64,000 bases of DNA from Nemertoderma westbladi. Taxonomy: Eukaryota > Xenacoelomorpha > Nemertodermatida > Nemertodermatidae. Within the stretch, counting starts at the first letter, position 1. Each line of letters starts with the position of its first letter. The DNA lies in contig JAUCBJ010008544.1 in NCBI GenBank assembly GCA_032718475.1, positions 1-64,000 of the forward strand. The letters run 5' to 3'. The notes under the pieces were generated by a model. That model was given only the letters and a program-made list of their open reading frames with translations. It did not search any database and had not been told where the DNA came from. The position numbers were made by a program, and so were the translations under genes. Positions 34,601-43,896 of this stretch are shown in pieces.

Positions 34601-37600
34601 AGCCGTTACTTACGCCACCCCTACTGAGACTTCTAAAGTTCTGACGCCTATCGGCACCACGCAGCCACGACAACAGTTGCCGGCGGACTTTGTGGGATGC
34701 TCATACTGCGAGCGGAACGGCAGAAACCATAGCGGACATAAACTACGTGGATGTCGCGCTTTTAAAGAGTTAGGGATCGAGGAAAGGAGACTCCAAATCC
34801 GATCTCTAGATTCCTGTTGGAGATGTATGAAGCCAGGACACGTCCGGAAGGATTGCCCGAGCGACGATACATGTTCTTTGTGTGGACGTAACCATGACGC
34901 GTTGCTTCACACAACCAGTCATACTCCGACCAGACGCTTTCGACGAGAGCATCCAGATAAAGCGGCTAGATGCGACGCGCTTTATAAGGAGCGTGCGCCG
35001 CGCGAGATCCGTACCTTTTATACCGACTGTATGGATCAGTCAGGATCATCGGACGAGGACGAGGAGGAAGACGACACTTTCTACGTGCATGCAGGTGAGG
35101 AACAGCCATCGATAACGCTCCTCACACAGAACCAATTGAAAGGGTTTAGCGTGATTCCTATAAAGATTACCGGAACCCGAGGGAGCAAGCGTATATACGC
35201 CATCTTAGACTCTGCGTCATCGCATAGCTATGTCGACGAACAAGTAGCCGACGTAGTTACGGACTTGAGTCAAGGTAAGACTGCTCAGTATACTGTAAGC
35301 AGCATGCATGGTAAGAGAGCGATTCCTGTGACGAGAGTAAAACTAACCTTAGACACTCTTCTTTCCAAAGCGGAACACAGCAAGGAGGAGCGCTCATTAC
35401 TTCCGGTAAGAAATTTGACCTTTGCAGCTACGAAGGACTTTAGTAACTTGCTCGGCCCTGTGCCAGAGCAATCACCGGAAGATCGTAAGTATTTCCGACA
35501 CCTTGGAATACCGGAATGTCCTGTCAATTATCGTTCCATTGCGATGTTAATTGGGACAGACCAGTTTAACTTACATCAGGTATGGGAGACACGCCCATCT
35601 GTTATTACAGCAGGCAACCCCTACGCATGTAGAACTCCCATAGGTTGGTATACTAGAGCACCAATACGTTCACTAGAGGTAAGTGACCAGGAGGACGACG
35701 TTTTGAGTACGTGTAGTTTATTGACTAACACGATAGATAATTCTCCTTCACACTCCTGTGGTCCAATTGTACGGACGGCACTACGACAGACTTGCGTCAC
35801 TAACGCGGACGCCACCGATACTGACGTAACCGATCTGGACACGACCATACGGACCTCTGACTTACAACTACTTGCAGTAGACCAGGTTGTATTGACTACT
35901 GAAGACCTGAGGGTTGTTGCTGTGGATGACTCGATGAACGAGGATTTTGGAAGGCTTGCGAGCCTACCGAAAAATCCGAAGGTCATTGACCCCACCCACC
36001 AGGCTTCGACACCGGTCGTTGATCTTGGAAGGCTTGCGAGCCTACCGATAGATCAAGAAGTTGTCAAACCGCCGCACGACAATTCGACGCCGACTAGTGA
36101 CACCGGAAGGCTTGCGAGCCTACCAGACACATTGACACTAGCCACCGCAGCGGACGAAGACGTGGACGAGGACCATGGCGCAGTGCAAGCAGCGTTTGAC
36201 CGACTGCTGACTGAACGGACCATACAATGGTTGGAACAGGACTCAGCAGAACCCGGTAGTTACGAGACCGCTATGTCAGAACAGGAAAAACGGTCATTAA
36301 ATATTATGAGAGATACCATTCGCCAGACTGCGAATGGCCACTATGAGGTTGGTATGTTGTGGCGCGATGGACAACCTAAGCTCGTTAACAATTACCCGCT
36401 TGCTTTGAGGCGACTCAAATCAATAAGGCAGCGATTGTTGCGAGACGAGACGGCCCATATGCAATACAACGCACAACTTCAGACGTATCTCCAAAAGGGA
36501 TACGCCATTAGGATGTTAAATCCTGAGGTAACTACAGACCAGACATATTACCTGCCACATCATTTTGTTCGACACCCGGACAAACCTGGCAAGGTGCGTG
36601 TAGTCAACGACTGCGCTGCGCTTTACCAAGGGATGTCTATGAACAGCGAACTGATGGACGGGCCGAATATGAATAATTACCTCATGGGAGTCCTAATGCG
36701 TTTTAGACAACGCAAAGTGGCTTTCACCTGTGACGTAGAGGCCATGTTTCACCAGGTTAAGGCTTTGGAGCGGGACAGGGACAGTTTGAGGTTTCTTTGG
36801 TATCCGGACGGAAACTTACAACTTCCGCCAGAAACTTACCAAATGCAGGTAAGAGTATTCGGAGCCAGGGACAGCCCCAACTGCACCATGTACGCATTGA
36901 AGCAGACAGCATTGGACAGACGAGACCAATTTGACCCAGAAGTAGTTCGGACCGTGGAACGAGATTTCTACGTGGATGACGGCCTCAAGAGTTGTGACAC
37001 CTTGGAGCGCGCTACAACCGTAGCACACCAACTCCAGGATTGTCTCGCTGAGGGCGGATTTCACCTGACGAAGTTCGCTTCCAACGAACCCGAACTGGTG
37101 AACTCATTTGACCCGACGGATCGTAGCGGAGGTGACTTGGACTTAGACCTAGAACCTCTGCCGACGACCAAAGTATTAGGACTTAGTTGGGACCCTAACA
37201 CCGACAATTTTAGGGTACGTGTAAGGTCCAACGACCAGACTAGACCTCTCACTAAGAGGACTTGCTTATCGACTATGAGTCGATTGTATGACCCATTGTG
37301 TTTCATTAGTCCAGTGATCCTACATGCCAGGATCATACTCCGCAGCATTTGGCAAGCCGGACTGGAATGGGACGATCCCATCCCAGAAAAGTTAGCTGAG
37401 CGATGGAGGGACTGGGAAGCCCAACTGACGTTCCTACAAGACTATACCATACCGAGGGTATACTTTCCTTTACAAACCACCTTTCCTGCCGATTTAGAGC
37501 TTCACAGCTTTAGTGACGCTAGCAAGGATGGATTGGGGGTTACTTTATACCTTAGACGACAAGTGACATCGGACAGCTACGATGTGTCTCTCGTTACTTC

Positions 37601-40400
37601 AAGGGCTAGAACAATGCCATTGAAGTATATGACTGTACCTCGTGGGGAGCTGCAAGCCGGGACGATATCCACCGATATTGTCAGTCTAGTTCAACGCGAG
37701 CTGGAGGCTAACTTGAAGGTCACATATTGGACGGATGCGACGTTGGTACTTTGGTACATAAACAACGAAACATTCGAGTTCAAGACTTTCGTAGCCAACA
37801 GACGGGCTGAAATACTAGACCGGTCGCTCAATCAAGATTGGCGTCACTGTCCAGGGAAGCTGAACCCAGCTGACATCGCGTCACGGGGAATGCAACCACT
37901 TGACTTTTGTAAACCGGACAATAAATCCTTTTGGTTTAGAGGACCCGATTTCCTACAGCGACCATCAGACGAATGGCCACCGTTATTCGACGCGACAACC
38001 AACACCATACCAGAGGGTGCCGAGATAAAACTCGACAAGGTTGTCAAGTCTAAAGCGAAAGCCAACGCCAAGGTCAAAAGGAAAAAAGGACGGACGAAAT
38101 CTGATGACCTGGACGCCAGACCTGACATTACGCCAGACGTCTCGCCAGACACTCGACCAGACGCTTGTACGAATCCTTCGCCGGATGTTCCGCGGGAGAT
38201 TTCACCAGACGTTTCGCCGGATTGTTCACCAGATTACTCGCCAGACTATTCACCAGAAGAGACACCAGATTGTTCTCCGGATTGTTCGCCAGATTGTTTG
38301 ATGGAACTCTCGACAGAATGTCTACCGGACGTCTCACCAGACTGTTCACCAGACATCTCGACAGACTGTCCACCAGACTGTCTACCAGACTTTGAACCAG
38401 ACTTTCTGACAGAAGTTACGCTAGACAGACTTTGGGACCGACGACAGGACATTTCGCCGGATGTTCCGCGCTATGTCTCACCAGACGTCTCACCAGACTG
38501 TTCACCAGACGCTTCACCAGACTGTCTACTAGACACTCCATTAGAAGACCCATTGGAGCGGACATTTAGAGACGTACCAAATTCGACTTCTTTGGACGAC
38601 AGAGATGTGGCCACAGGGATTACACTCCGCTCGAAGAAGGTACTTGACTTACCTACAGGTAAACGTGTGACTAAGGTTAGGAAGCTTACAGGCTCACAGG
38701 AACACACTGACGCTGTAGAGTTGAAACCATTACTGCCAGTCGACACATTAGGTGCGGACGGTAAAGGTAAGACCGTAGAGATTGACGTACTTGGGGACTC
38801 AGACAAACCTACCGGAAGGCCCGTGGGCCTACCAAGTCCAGACAAGTATCCACACTACGACTACACCTTACCCGATGACGTCACTAACACTTACGTTGAC
38901 AGGATAGTGAACCTAACTAGATCATGGACTGACGCGTGCCGCAAGTTAGCATGGCTCAAACGATTGAGACAATATGCCAGAGGCAAACGCGACTTTCCTA
39001 GAAGACTTACCTTAAAGGAAATTGGCCACTGTGAAGTTGATATCATTCGACATTATCAATTGCGATATTTCGCACGAGAGTTCACAGCGATCAAACAAGG
39101 TAAACAGATTAAGTCTTCACCGATTTTGAGTTGGAGTCCGATTATTTACCGGGGCTTACTTTGTCACAAGTCCAGACTCCAAAACATCGACTTTGCACTT
39201 GACTTTAGGTATCCTATCATCATACCGCAACACCATGAGTTACAGCGCGCTATGATACTGGACGCACATGTACAACTCAAACACGTAGGTAGACACCACT
39301 GTCTATCACACTTACGCTCGAGGTTTGTACTGATTAGACCTAGTAAGGCACTGAGTTCAGTAACACGGAACTGTATTATTTGTAAGAAGGTGCACGCGAG
39401 GATAGGACACCAAGAAATGAGTGAACTACCACTAGCAAGATTACAGGCGTTTAGACCCCCTTTCACTGAGACAGGGATAGACTGTTTTGGACCCATAATC
39501 GCGAAACGCGGAAGGGTACAGGTAAAACGTTGGGGATTGATCTTCACTTGCATGGCCAGCAGAGCTGTCCATATAGAGCGAGTGACAGACTTGTCCACCA
39601 ATGCCTTTATCCTAGCCTTACGGCGATTTATCGCTAGACGTGGATTGGTCAAATCCATATACTGCGACCAAGGGACAAACTTTGTGGGTGCACGGAACGA
39701 GATAACCAGAGCTTTGAGAAAATTGGACCAAAACCAGATTTCCGAGGAACTACGTCCTCACCGTATTGTTTGGTTTTTCAATACTCCAGACAGTCCGTGG
39801 AGAGGCGGCGTTTGGGAAAGGCTGATTGGCTCAATAAAGACAGCTATGGCTAAAGTCGTACCGACGCAACACATCTTGACAGACGACCAACTGACGACGT
39901 TACTAATAGAAATCGAAGCAATCTTAAATACCAGACCGATCGCTTTGATCCCAGACAATAACGACGTACAGTTTGCCTTGACACCAGCGCACCTGCTTAT
40001 GCAGGCGCCGACGACACTGTTGCCCATTTCGGTACCCGTTGATAGTGACGGATACGGCAACAAGGCTTGGAAAATCACTCAATTGCTTGCAAATAAATTC
40101 TGGGAAATATGGCAGAAATATTATTTGCCCTCTATTTCGACCAGAACCTCTTGGTATCTAAATACCCGATGTTTAAGACGTGGTGACCATGTTTTATTGG
40201 CTGAAGCTAATCTGAAAAGACGGTTTTGGCTGACTGGAGTCATTTTGACCACGCACCCTACATCTGGTGTAGTGAGGACAGTTACTGTACGGACTATCGA
40301 CGGTCGTACCGTAGACAGACCTGTACAACGTCTCGTACTCCTTGAGGAGACTAGAAACGAGACGGGAGACTACAAATCTCCACCCAATATTAGTAAATAG
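31635..40400 (+). CDS. BEL/Pao gag-pol polyprotein (2921 residues)
   Basis: One uninterrupted frame encoding capsid and replication enzymes of the retrotransposon. Gag: a charged coiled coil at about 275-430 (QQQ, REREMQLQF), then a DUF1759-like segment (FSGNAKHW) near 792. Zinc knuckles at about 1021-1090 include CWRCMKPGHVRKDC. Protease Asp is D1192 in LDSAS, where DSG is more usual. Reverse transcriptase has D1700 (TCDVEAMF) and YVDD 1779-1782. RNase H starts near D1961 (FSDAS). A Ser-Pro-Asp-Cys-rich insert spans about 2158-2304. The integrase has a zinc region near 2545-2585 and DDE residues D2616, D2678 and E2728, followed by a DUF5641-type tail (about 2832-2908). All catalytic residues that I can check are present. 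Repeated GRLASLP peptides come from the palindromic DNA motif. The ATG at 31635 is the first in frame after the leader. Confidence 0.95.
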   Translation: MSDIPHSTRYPPTDYDSCDPDRSTVDEPRRRTRDSTDVTPLASPVPRTEIPETATRGDGRIEDFLTVPQTRSREPDMVSSTGSQENVIRSIGGHMAQITRNLGEGFRVLRELTAPMSRYEFYTLQVRIESRVHASVDKLKGLHELAELRGDNFTQVKIVDKLVSARESLIQFKSVIRLAQQEQFDQLLGESVSDALLQPEEEEELYCLDGRLETLTNFLRRCGVPIDEPEVEPRGTTEVLTTEGSRAYQHPPLDRSFVSVRSDVGNVGDVSRTASGITRQQQEVARRQQVAEEEARHQMAQIAIEGEKQHREDEARIAQLKAQAEFEASEMRRLEEDLAREAAAAADELARKKAASDARAKLEARQINARLAIQEAELAAQQQVADRREREMQLQFELNRRSRETANAQADLELDARDRSIRSRTGHDLSALDRMEARYRGIQKRIEEGSVGAIDRGEEFVEDYCKRFPQVIPMLKPTTPIKPVFVTKPKEITPVRSTQGNRFVVTELPQPRATSSPILAGNITSPPTVSRSLLVGREEPAFMTIKQVSKPLQVKPVTCCANPVIYKPTVDLNPDVFTRPLTQCLTRPTTSWKACEPAEQRRAVDLRSQRTRPRIIRRTRTRQPPYPDDSDSSSDLESTEREIFRTGAAAAADYKREERSTNPYIDNPPRETPQQKPTLQPAETISAKQFTEMTDRIAQLEERLEAQPSDRSRTSVELEQPRQHRPPRREQETRRTPTHREDDPVNNSYRRTTRGRERLDDAAEQGRGQLDLVSEIAKFAARHGLPAQQPPKFSGNAKHWRTLVDYVESQIAKCAFTSTEKFNYLLQVLSGEPKRLAETFIGVPDAFELAYDRLYSIYGGNVAMAKSIIEDLCRGGNISRPIDLLRLADEIKNAIGTLRSIGQLEYANAPTVLIRIIGRLHHRLRREWRRIEYQREEAGGLLKLTDVYQLISREAVIETRSNYTDHHIAAEGITVSAPNRTKPFPTNAKAVTYATPTETSKVLTPIGTTQPRQQLPADFVGCSYCERNGRNHSGHKLRGCRAFKELGIEERRLQIRSLDSCWRCMKPGHVRKDCPSDDTCSLCGRNHDALLHTTSHTPTRRFRREHPDKAARCDALYKERAPREIRTFYTDCMDQSGSSDEDEEEDDTFYVHAGEEQPSITLLTQNQLKGFSVIPIKITGTRGSKRIYAILDSASSHSYVDEQVADVVTDLSQGKTAQYTVSSMHGKRAIPVTRVKLTLDTLLSKAEHSKEERSLLPVRNLTFAATKDFSNLLGPVPEQSPEDRKYFRHLGIPECPVNYRSIAMLIGTDQFNLHQVWETRPSVITAGNPYACRTPIGWYTRAPIRSLEVSDQEDDVLSTCSLLTNTIDNSPSHSCGPIVRTALRQTCVTNADATDTDVTDLDTTIRTSDLQLLAVDQVVLTTEDLRVVAVDDSMNEDFGRLASLPKNPKVIDPTHQASTPVVDLGRLASLPIDQEVVKPPHDNSTPTSDTGRLASLPDTLTLATAADEDVDEDHGAVQAAFDRLLTERTIQWLEQDSAEPGSYETAMSEQEKRSLNIMRDTIRQTANGHYEVGMLWRDGQPKLVNNYPLALRRLKSIRQRLLRDETAHMQYNAQLQTYLQKGYAIRMLNPEVTTDQTYYLPHHFVRHPDKPGKVRVVNDCAALYQGMSMNSELMDGPNMNNYLMGVLMRFRQRKVAFTCDVEAMFHQVKALERDRDSLRFLWYPDGNLQLPPETYQMQVRVFGARDSPNCTMYALKQTALDRRDQFDPEVVRTVERDFYVDDGLKSCDTLERATTVAHQLQDCLAEGGFHLTKFASNEPELVNSFDPTDRSGGDLDLDLEPLPTTKVLGLSWDPNTDNFRVRVRSNDQTRPLTKRTCLSTMSRLYDPLCFISPVILHARIILRSIWQAGLEWDDPIPEKLAERWRDWEAQLTFLQDYTIPRVYFPLQTTFPADLELHSFSDASKDGLGVTLYLRRQVTSDSYDVSLVTSRARTMPLKYMTVPRGELQAGTISTDIVSLVQRELEANLKVTYWTDATLVLWYINNETFEFKTFVANRRAEILDRSLNQDWRHCPGKLNPADIASRGMQPLDFCKPDNKSFWFRGPDFLQRPSDEWPPLFDATTNTIPEGAEIKLDKVVKSKAKANAKVKRKKGRTKSDDLDARPDITPDVSPDTRPDACTNPSPDVPREISPDVSPDCSPDYSPDYSPEETPDCSPDCSPDCLMELSTECLPDVSPDCSPDISTDCPPDCLPDFEPDFLTEVTLDRLWDRRQDISPDVPRYVSPDVSPDCSPDASPDCLLDTPLEDPLERTFRDVPNSTSLDDRDVATGITLRSKKVLDLPTGKRVTKVRKLTGSQEHTDAVELKPLLPVDTLGADGKGKTVEIDVLGDSDKPTGRPVGLPSPDKYPHYDYTLPDDVTNTYVDRIVNLTRSWTDACRKLAWLKRLRQYARGKRDFPRRLTLKEIGHCEVDIIRHYQLRYFAREFTAIKQGKQIKSSPILSWSPIIYRGLLCHKSRLQNIDFALDFRYPIIIPQHHELQRAMILDAHVQLKHVGRHHCLSHLRSRFVLIRPSKALSSVTRNCIICKKVHARIGHQEMSELPLARLQAFRPPFTETGIDCFGPIIAKRGRVQVKRWGLIFTCMASRAVHIERVTDLSTNAFILALRRFIARRGLVKSIYCDQGTNFVGARNEITRALRKLDQNQISEELRPHRIVWFFNTPDSPWRGGVWERLIGSIKTAMAKVVPTQHILTDDQLTTLLIEIEAILNTRPIALIPDNNDVQFALTPAHLLMQAPTTLLPISVPVDSDGYGNKAWKITQLLANKFWEIWQKYYLPSISTRTSWYLNTRCLRRGDHVLLAEANLKRRFWLTGVILTTHPTSGVVRTVTVRTIDGRTVDRPVQRLVLLEETRNETGDYKSPPNISK
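35949..36126 (+). repeat. Three motif copies at exact 78-bp spacing
   Basis: Starts at 35949, 36027 and 36105. The 56-bp stretches between them are related only weakly (26-residue protein repeats with about half the positions shared), while the 21-nt motif itself is identical in all three. Confidence 0.95.
38107..38548 (+). repeat. 12-bp/4-residue (S/T)-P-D-(C/V) repeats inside pol
   Basis: About 440 bp of imperfect repeats of the type TCACCAGACTGT, encoding a Cys-, Asp- and Pro-rich linker between RNase H and integrase. It is in frame with both. No such linker is part of the standard BEL/Pao domain order as I know it. Confidence 0.85.
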
Positions 40401-41136
40401 ATGTGGGACCTTTGTTGGCCGCCACATAGACCTACTGTATTTTAGTTATTTGTATTTGTATTACTGTACGTGCATTTGTAATCCTCTTCACTGTAGATAG
40501 AGACAGCGGTGGAATTCCATTGTCTTTATACGTGAACATGGAGGGTAGTACCCTTATGTATCACATAGGAGCGGGATTGTGTGTACAGTAGGAATGGAAT
40601 TCCACTTGGAACCCACAAGTGAGACAATTTTCAAAAATTATTAGACAAATCCATTTAGTTGGATTTAAATTTAAGAAAAACGATTCTCCAGTGAAAGCAA
40701 ATTCTAGAATACAGCTAGATAAAATTAAAATTGGGGAGGACAAGAGCGGATGGAAGGCTTGCGAGCCTACCGATAAATTTTTTTTGGAAAAAGAAAATCG
40801 GTCTTGTTCTACGTAGTCGTGTCTACTATTATTTAGACCGAATTAATTCTCGACTGCACTATTTTTCTTGGGAAATGTAGCTTGGGAAATTAAAAGGTGA
40901 GTATTTTAGACTCGCGGCTAGTTTACCCGGAATTCGTTTTTTATCGGCACAATTTTTTGGATTAGGGGCCAGTGCGAAATCACGCGAACCCGAAGTCATT
41001 AGGCAAAATGGGTTGGGGTTTAGAGCAGAGTTGAGCCAAAAGCCAACAAACTCTGGAGTCACCTCACATCTAACCTCTATTTTGTGCTTCATCTAGTAGA
41101 AACGTAACGATATGTAACCGCATATATTCGTATACA
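40401..41136 (+). other. Spacer between gag-pol and the second ORF
   Basis: 736 bp with one copy of the palindromic motif (40752). No coding region recognised. A separate message, for example spliced, would be needed for the next ORF; I could not place splice sites. Confidence 0.5.
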
Positions 41137-43896
41137 ATGGTGGAGAAGATGTATAAAGAGTTACGTCAAGGGTTTACGCAAGAACAGGAGCACCAGGCAC
41201 CATTCAATCGTTATGGAGCTAAAAACTTTAGTGTGTTTGGAGTGGAGAGTATGGCTAGGAGTACGGCCAAGCTCGCTAAATCCAAGGCGGACCCGAATGT
41301 TACGCGACAGCGGTTGGACGCATACAACAAAAGAACGGAGGAATTACGCGCGGAATACAATGCGTTATATCCCTACGATGCGTTATGCGACGCTAGCGAC
41401 ATTTGCGAGGATCCAGACACCGAAATACGCCGATTGTATCATACGCTGCAATATTTGACGGTAAACGAACCTTTACCTGCAGCTAGAGACGAATTTGAAG
41501 GAATGCATCTTTATAGACGCGCTCGAGGAGCGGATCCAGAGACCAAGGACGCGTTTTCCGTATACAAACTGTTTTATAAATGTGGAGCGTGTATGCGCGA
41601 GCAAGACAACGCGATTCCTATGCGGTTGAACTCGGAGAACCCCGAGCCGATATTAGCGCGATGTTCACACCACCAAAGTCTACGTTACCAAGAAGGCGGA
41701 TACCCTTTGACAAATCCGTATCATTCATTTAAGATGAGTGGACCGAACGCGGGTGAGATCGTTATTTACGAACCTAAATTAGTCGAACCAGACGTCTACA
41801 GCATGGTAGTGGACGAGTCTAACAAGTCGACACAAGAGAAACGGGAAGCTTTGAGCCTCTACAGGGCGTACAAGGCGTACGAGAAAGGCGAGATCGAGGA
41901 GTTCGGCGGAAGGCTCAAAGGATACTTTAGAGAGTATAACACGCTAAAAACTGGGACGGGTTATATCTCATATCTGATGTTCAGTTGGGATTACAAGGAG
42001 AGTAAGAGGAACAAATACACGGACGTATACGGAGAGGGAGATACCCCCGGCGTAAACGAGTTCGAGTCACAGTTGAAGTGGCGAGGTTGCGTGTATTGGG
42101 CGATTACTTCACCTCCGCGGATAATCTTGCAATACTATTTAGCGATAGAATCTTCGGTTAACGTTTGTTTCATCGCGGACGTAGTATCCAGAACCTTAAA
42201 GCGACACCCGTTATGTCTTGGCGAAGGACATACCTTTTACGATGGAGGAAGGACGCATACTGATGTATTCCGACGATTTCTCCAACCCTTTTATAACACC
42301 GATGCGCACTGCGAAGTTTTCACGCGAGCGGGACTTAGCGTTTTCAGGGACGTCTATCTCACTCACGCGGGAAGTCTAGTCGACAGACCGTCGATGTTAA
42401 CGTTAGTACCCTATGACGGGGAACGCCACGCGGAATTCGAACGCCCGGAAGGATCCTGGAAGGCTCGCGAGCCTACCGCCCATCATGACGATGTGGATCC
42501 GACCGAGTTGGCGCTAATAGACGAACCGTTACGGCAACTCATAGAAATAGAAGAGAACCTTCCAAGGAAGACGCGAACTGAGATACGCGAGTTAGAGAAA
42601 AGCGATGCCATGGTTTGTGTACAACCTACGGAGACGAACATACCGACTGACCCGGATGATGAGAATTATCACGTGGACGGTAGCGCTCGCCCCATCGGAG
42701 ACCTCATCTATGAGCGAGTTTGGTATCCTGCCAACACTATTTGTGGCAGATGTGGAGCAACTGGCCATCACGCAAAGAAGTGCGGAGCGAAGCACATATC
42801 TCTACCGGATTTAGTATGCAACTGGTGCGGGGATCAACGTTCGCACACTTTCTACACTTGCTGGCGTTTCGTGGCGCAGTGTACTTATTGTAATATTAAG
42901 GGCCATAGGGCATCTGAATGTCAACTTAGAGACGTCCCCTATGAGCACATGTCAGTTAAAATCGTTCGACAATTATTCGACCATTGGGAGGATCTAGCAG
43001 ACGAGCATGTATCGACGCAGCGACGCCGCTTCCCTATGAGAGCACATTTGGGATTTTGGGCCGTAAACCCTCTCATAATGTCAAAGGAAGGATATGTATC
43101 GGCTATGCCTCAGTACGATGAATTGTTGGAGGTATTGGATATATTGCCGTTGGACAGTGGATTCAAAGTTGTGCGGGACTATTTCTTACAAGTGCACCCG
43201 GACAACAAGAATACTTGGAACTTTCAAACTGTGGTGAACAAGATTACCGCCGGAGAATTCGATAAACTGCGAGTTGAACAGCGGAATCGAGGAGCCTGGC
43301 ATTCGATAGCTTGGGCATACCGGAGCGCATTTTATCACAAACGCGTAACCTCGTGCATTCTGGACGAGACCGACGTTTTGCGTGAGACTGGCTTCAAGGC
43401 CACGCCGTTAGCGGAGAAGACGCGTCACCCACAGGATGATCAGCAATTTCGTATACTCAAAGCCCAGAAGGCCGGACAAGAGATTAAGAAGATAGTGAAT
43501 GTCGCCGAGAGGACGACATCGAAGTCGCAAATCCGGATGACTCGGGGCACGGTTTCCCTTGCTAGAGAACCACGCGGAGGGACAGGATACGCTTTGACTG
43601 AACCCATTAGGATTCAAACGACGTCAGAGAGCGAGGTGTCAACGGACGGAACAGTCCTACCCTTTCGACTTCCTCCTAGCGTTGTAGAAACTCGATCCGA
43701 TGTTAAGTCGACAGTTGGAATCGGACGAGGATTTAGAGGATTGAGCGCACGACGGATGTGCGAAACTCCCGTCGTCCCCTTTCCTAGCGTTTTGGAACCA
43801 CCGACGACTCGACGCCGAAGTCCGAGCCCAGTTCGACCTCGACCACCCCCCAATCGCACTAGAGGACGTGGACGAGCCCGCTCAGCGAAGGAATAG
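41137..43896 (+). CDS. Second large ORF of the inner element: 919-residue zinc-knuckle protein
   Basis: Unknown protein in the position where env lies in retrovirus-like elements. I see no signal peptide, no transmembrane segment and no enzyme motif. Visible features: three CCHC knuckles at 536-549 (CX2CX4HX4C), 561-575 (CX2CX5HX4C) and 582-595 (CX2CX4HX4C); a possible further metal site near CGAC...CSHH (about 150-180); and a basic Arg/Pro/Gly-rich tail (RRRSPSPVRPRPPP, RGRGRARS). This suggests a nucleic-acid-binding, gag-like or RNP protein (inference). The base composition and GCG-rich codon choice resemble the gag-pol ORF of the same element. The ATG at 41137 is the first in frame. One motif copy at 42458 is translated as WKAREPTA. 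A captured or duplicated gag-like gene is the main alternative. Confidence 0.85.
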   Translation: MVEKMYKELRQGFTQEQEHQAPFNRYGAKNFSVFGVESMARSTAKLAKSKADPNVTRQRLDAYNKRTEELRAEYNALYPYDALCDASDICEDPDTEIRRLYHTLQYLTVNEPLPAARDEFEGMHLYRRARGADPETKDAFSVYKLFYKCGACMREQDNAIPMRLNSENPEPILARCSHHQSLRYQEGGYPLTNPYHSFKMSGPNAGEIVIYEPKLVEPDVYSMVVDESNKSTQEKREALSLYRAYKAYEKGEIEEFGGRLKGYFREYNTLKTGTGYISYLMFSWDYKESKRNKYTDVYGEGDTPGVNEFESQLKWRGCVYWAITSPPRIILQYYLAIESSVNVCFIADVVSRTLKRHPLCLGEGHTFYDGGRTHTDVFRRFLQPFYNTDAHCEVFTRAGLSVFRDVYLTHAGSLVDRPSMLTLVPYDGERHAEFERPEGSWKAREPTAHHDDVDPTELALIDEPLRQLIEIEENLPRKTRTEIRELEKSDAMVCVQPTETNIPTDPDDENYHVDGSARPIGDLIYERVWYPANTICGRCGATGHHAKKCGAKHISLPDLVCNWCGDQRSHTFYTCWRFVAQCTYCNIKGHRASECQLRDVPYEHMSVKIVRQLFDHWEDLADEHVSTQRRRFPMRAHLGFWAVNPLIMSKEGYVSAMPQYDELLEVLDILPLDSGFKVVRDYFLQVHPDNKNTWNFQTVVNKITAGEFDKLRVEQRNRGAWHSIAWAYRSAFYHKRVTSCILDETDVLRETGFKATPLAEKTRHPQDDQQFRILKAQKAGQEIKKIVNVAERTTSKSQIRMTRGTVSLAREPRGGTGYALTEPIRIQTTSESEVSTDGTVLPFRLPPSVVETRSDVKSTVGIGRGFRGLSARRMCETPVVPFPSVLEPPTTRRRSPSPVRPRPPPNRTRGRGRARSAKE

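Noticed and set aside
31676-40078. Numerous antisense ORFs within gag-pol
   Set aside because: Shadows of the coding strand. No start context or domains.
41137-43896. Calling the second ORF an envelope gene because of its position
   Set aside because: No signal peptide, membrane segment or Cys-rich ectodomain pattern. Zinc knuckles point to nucleic-acid binding.
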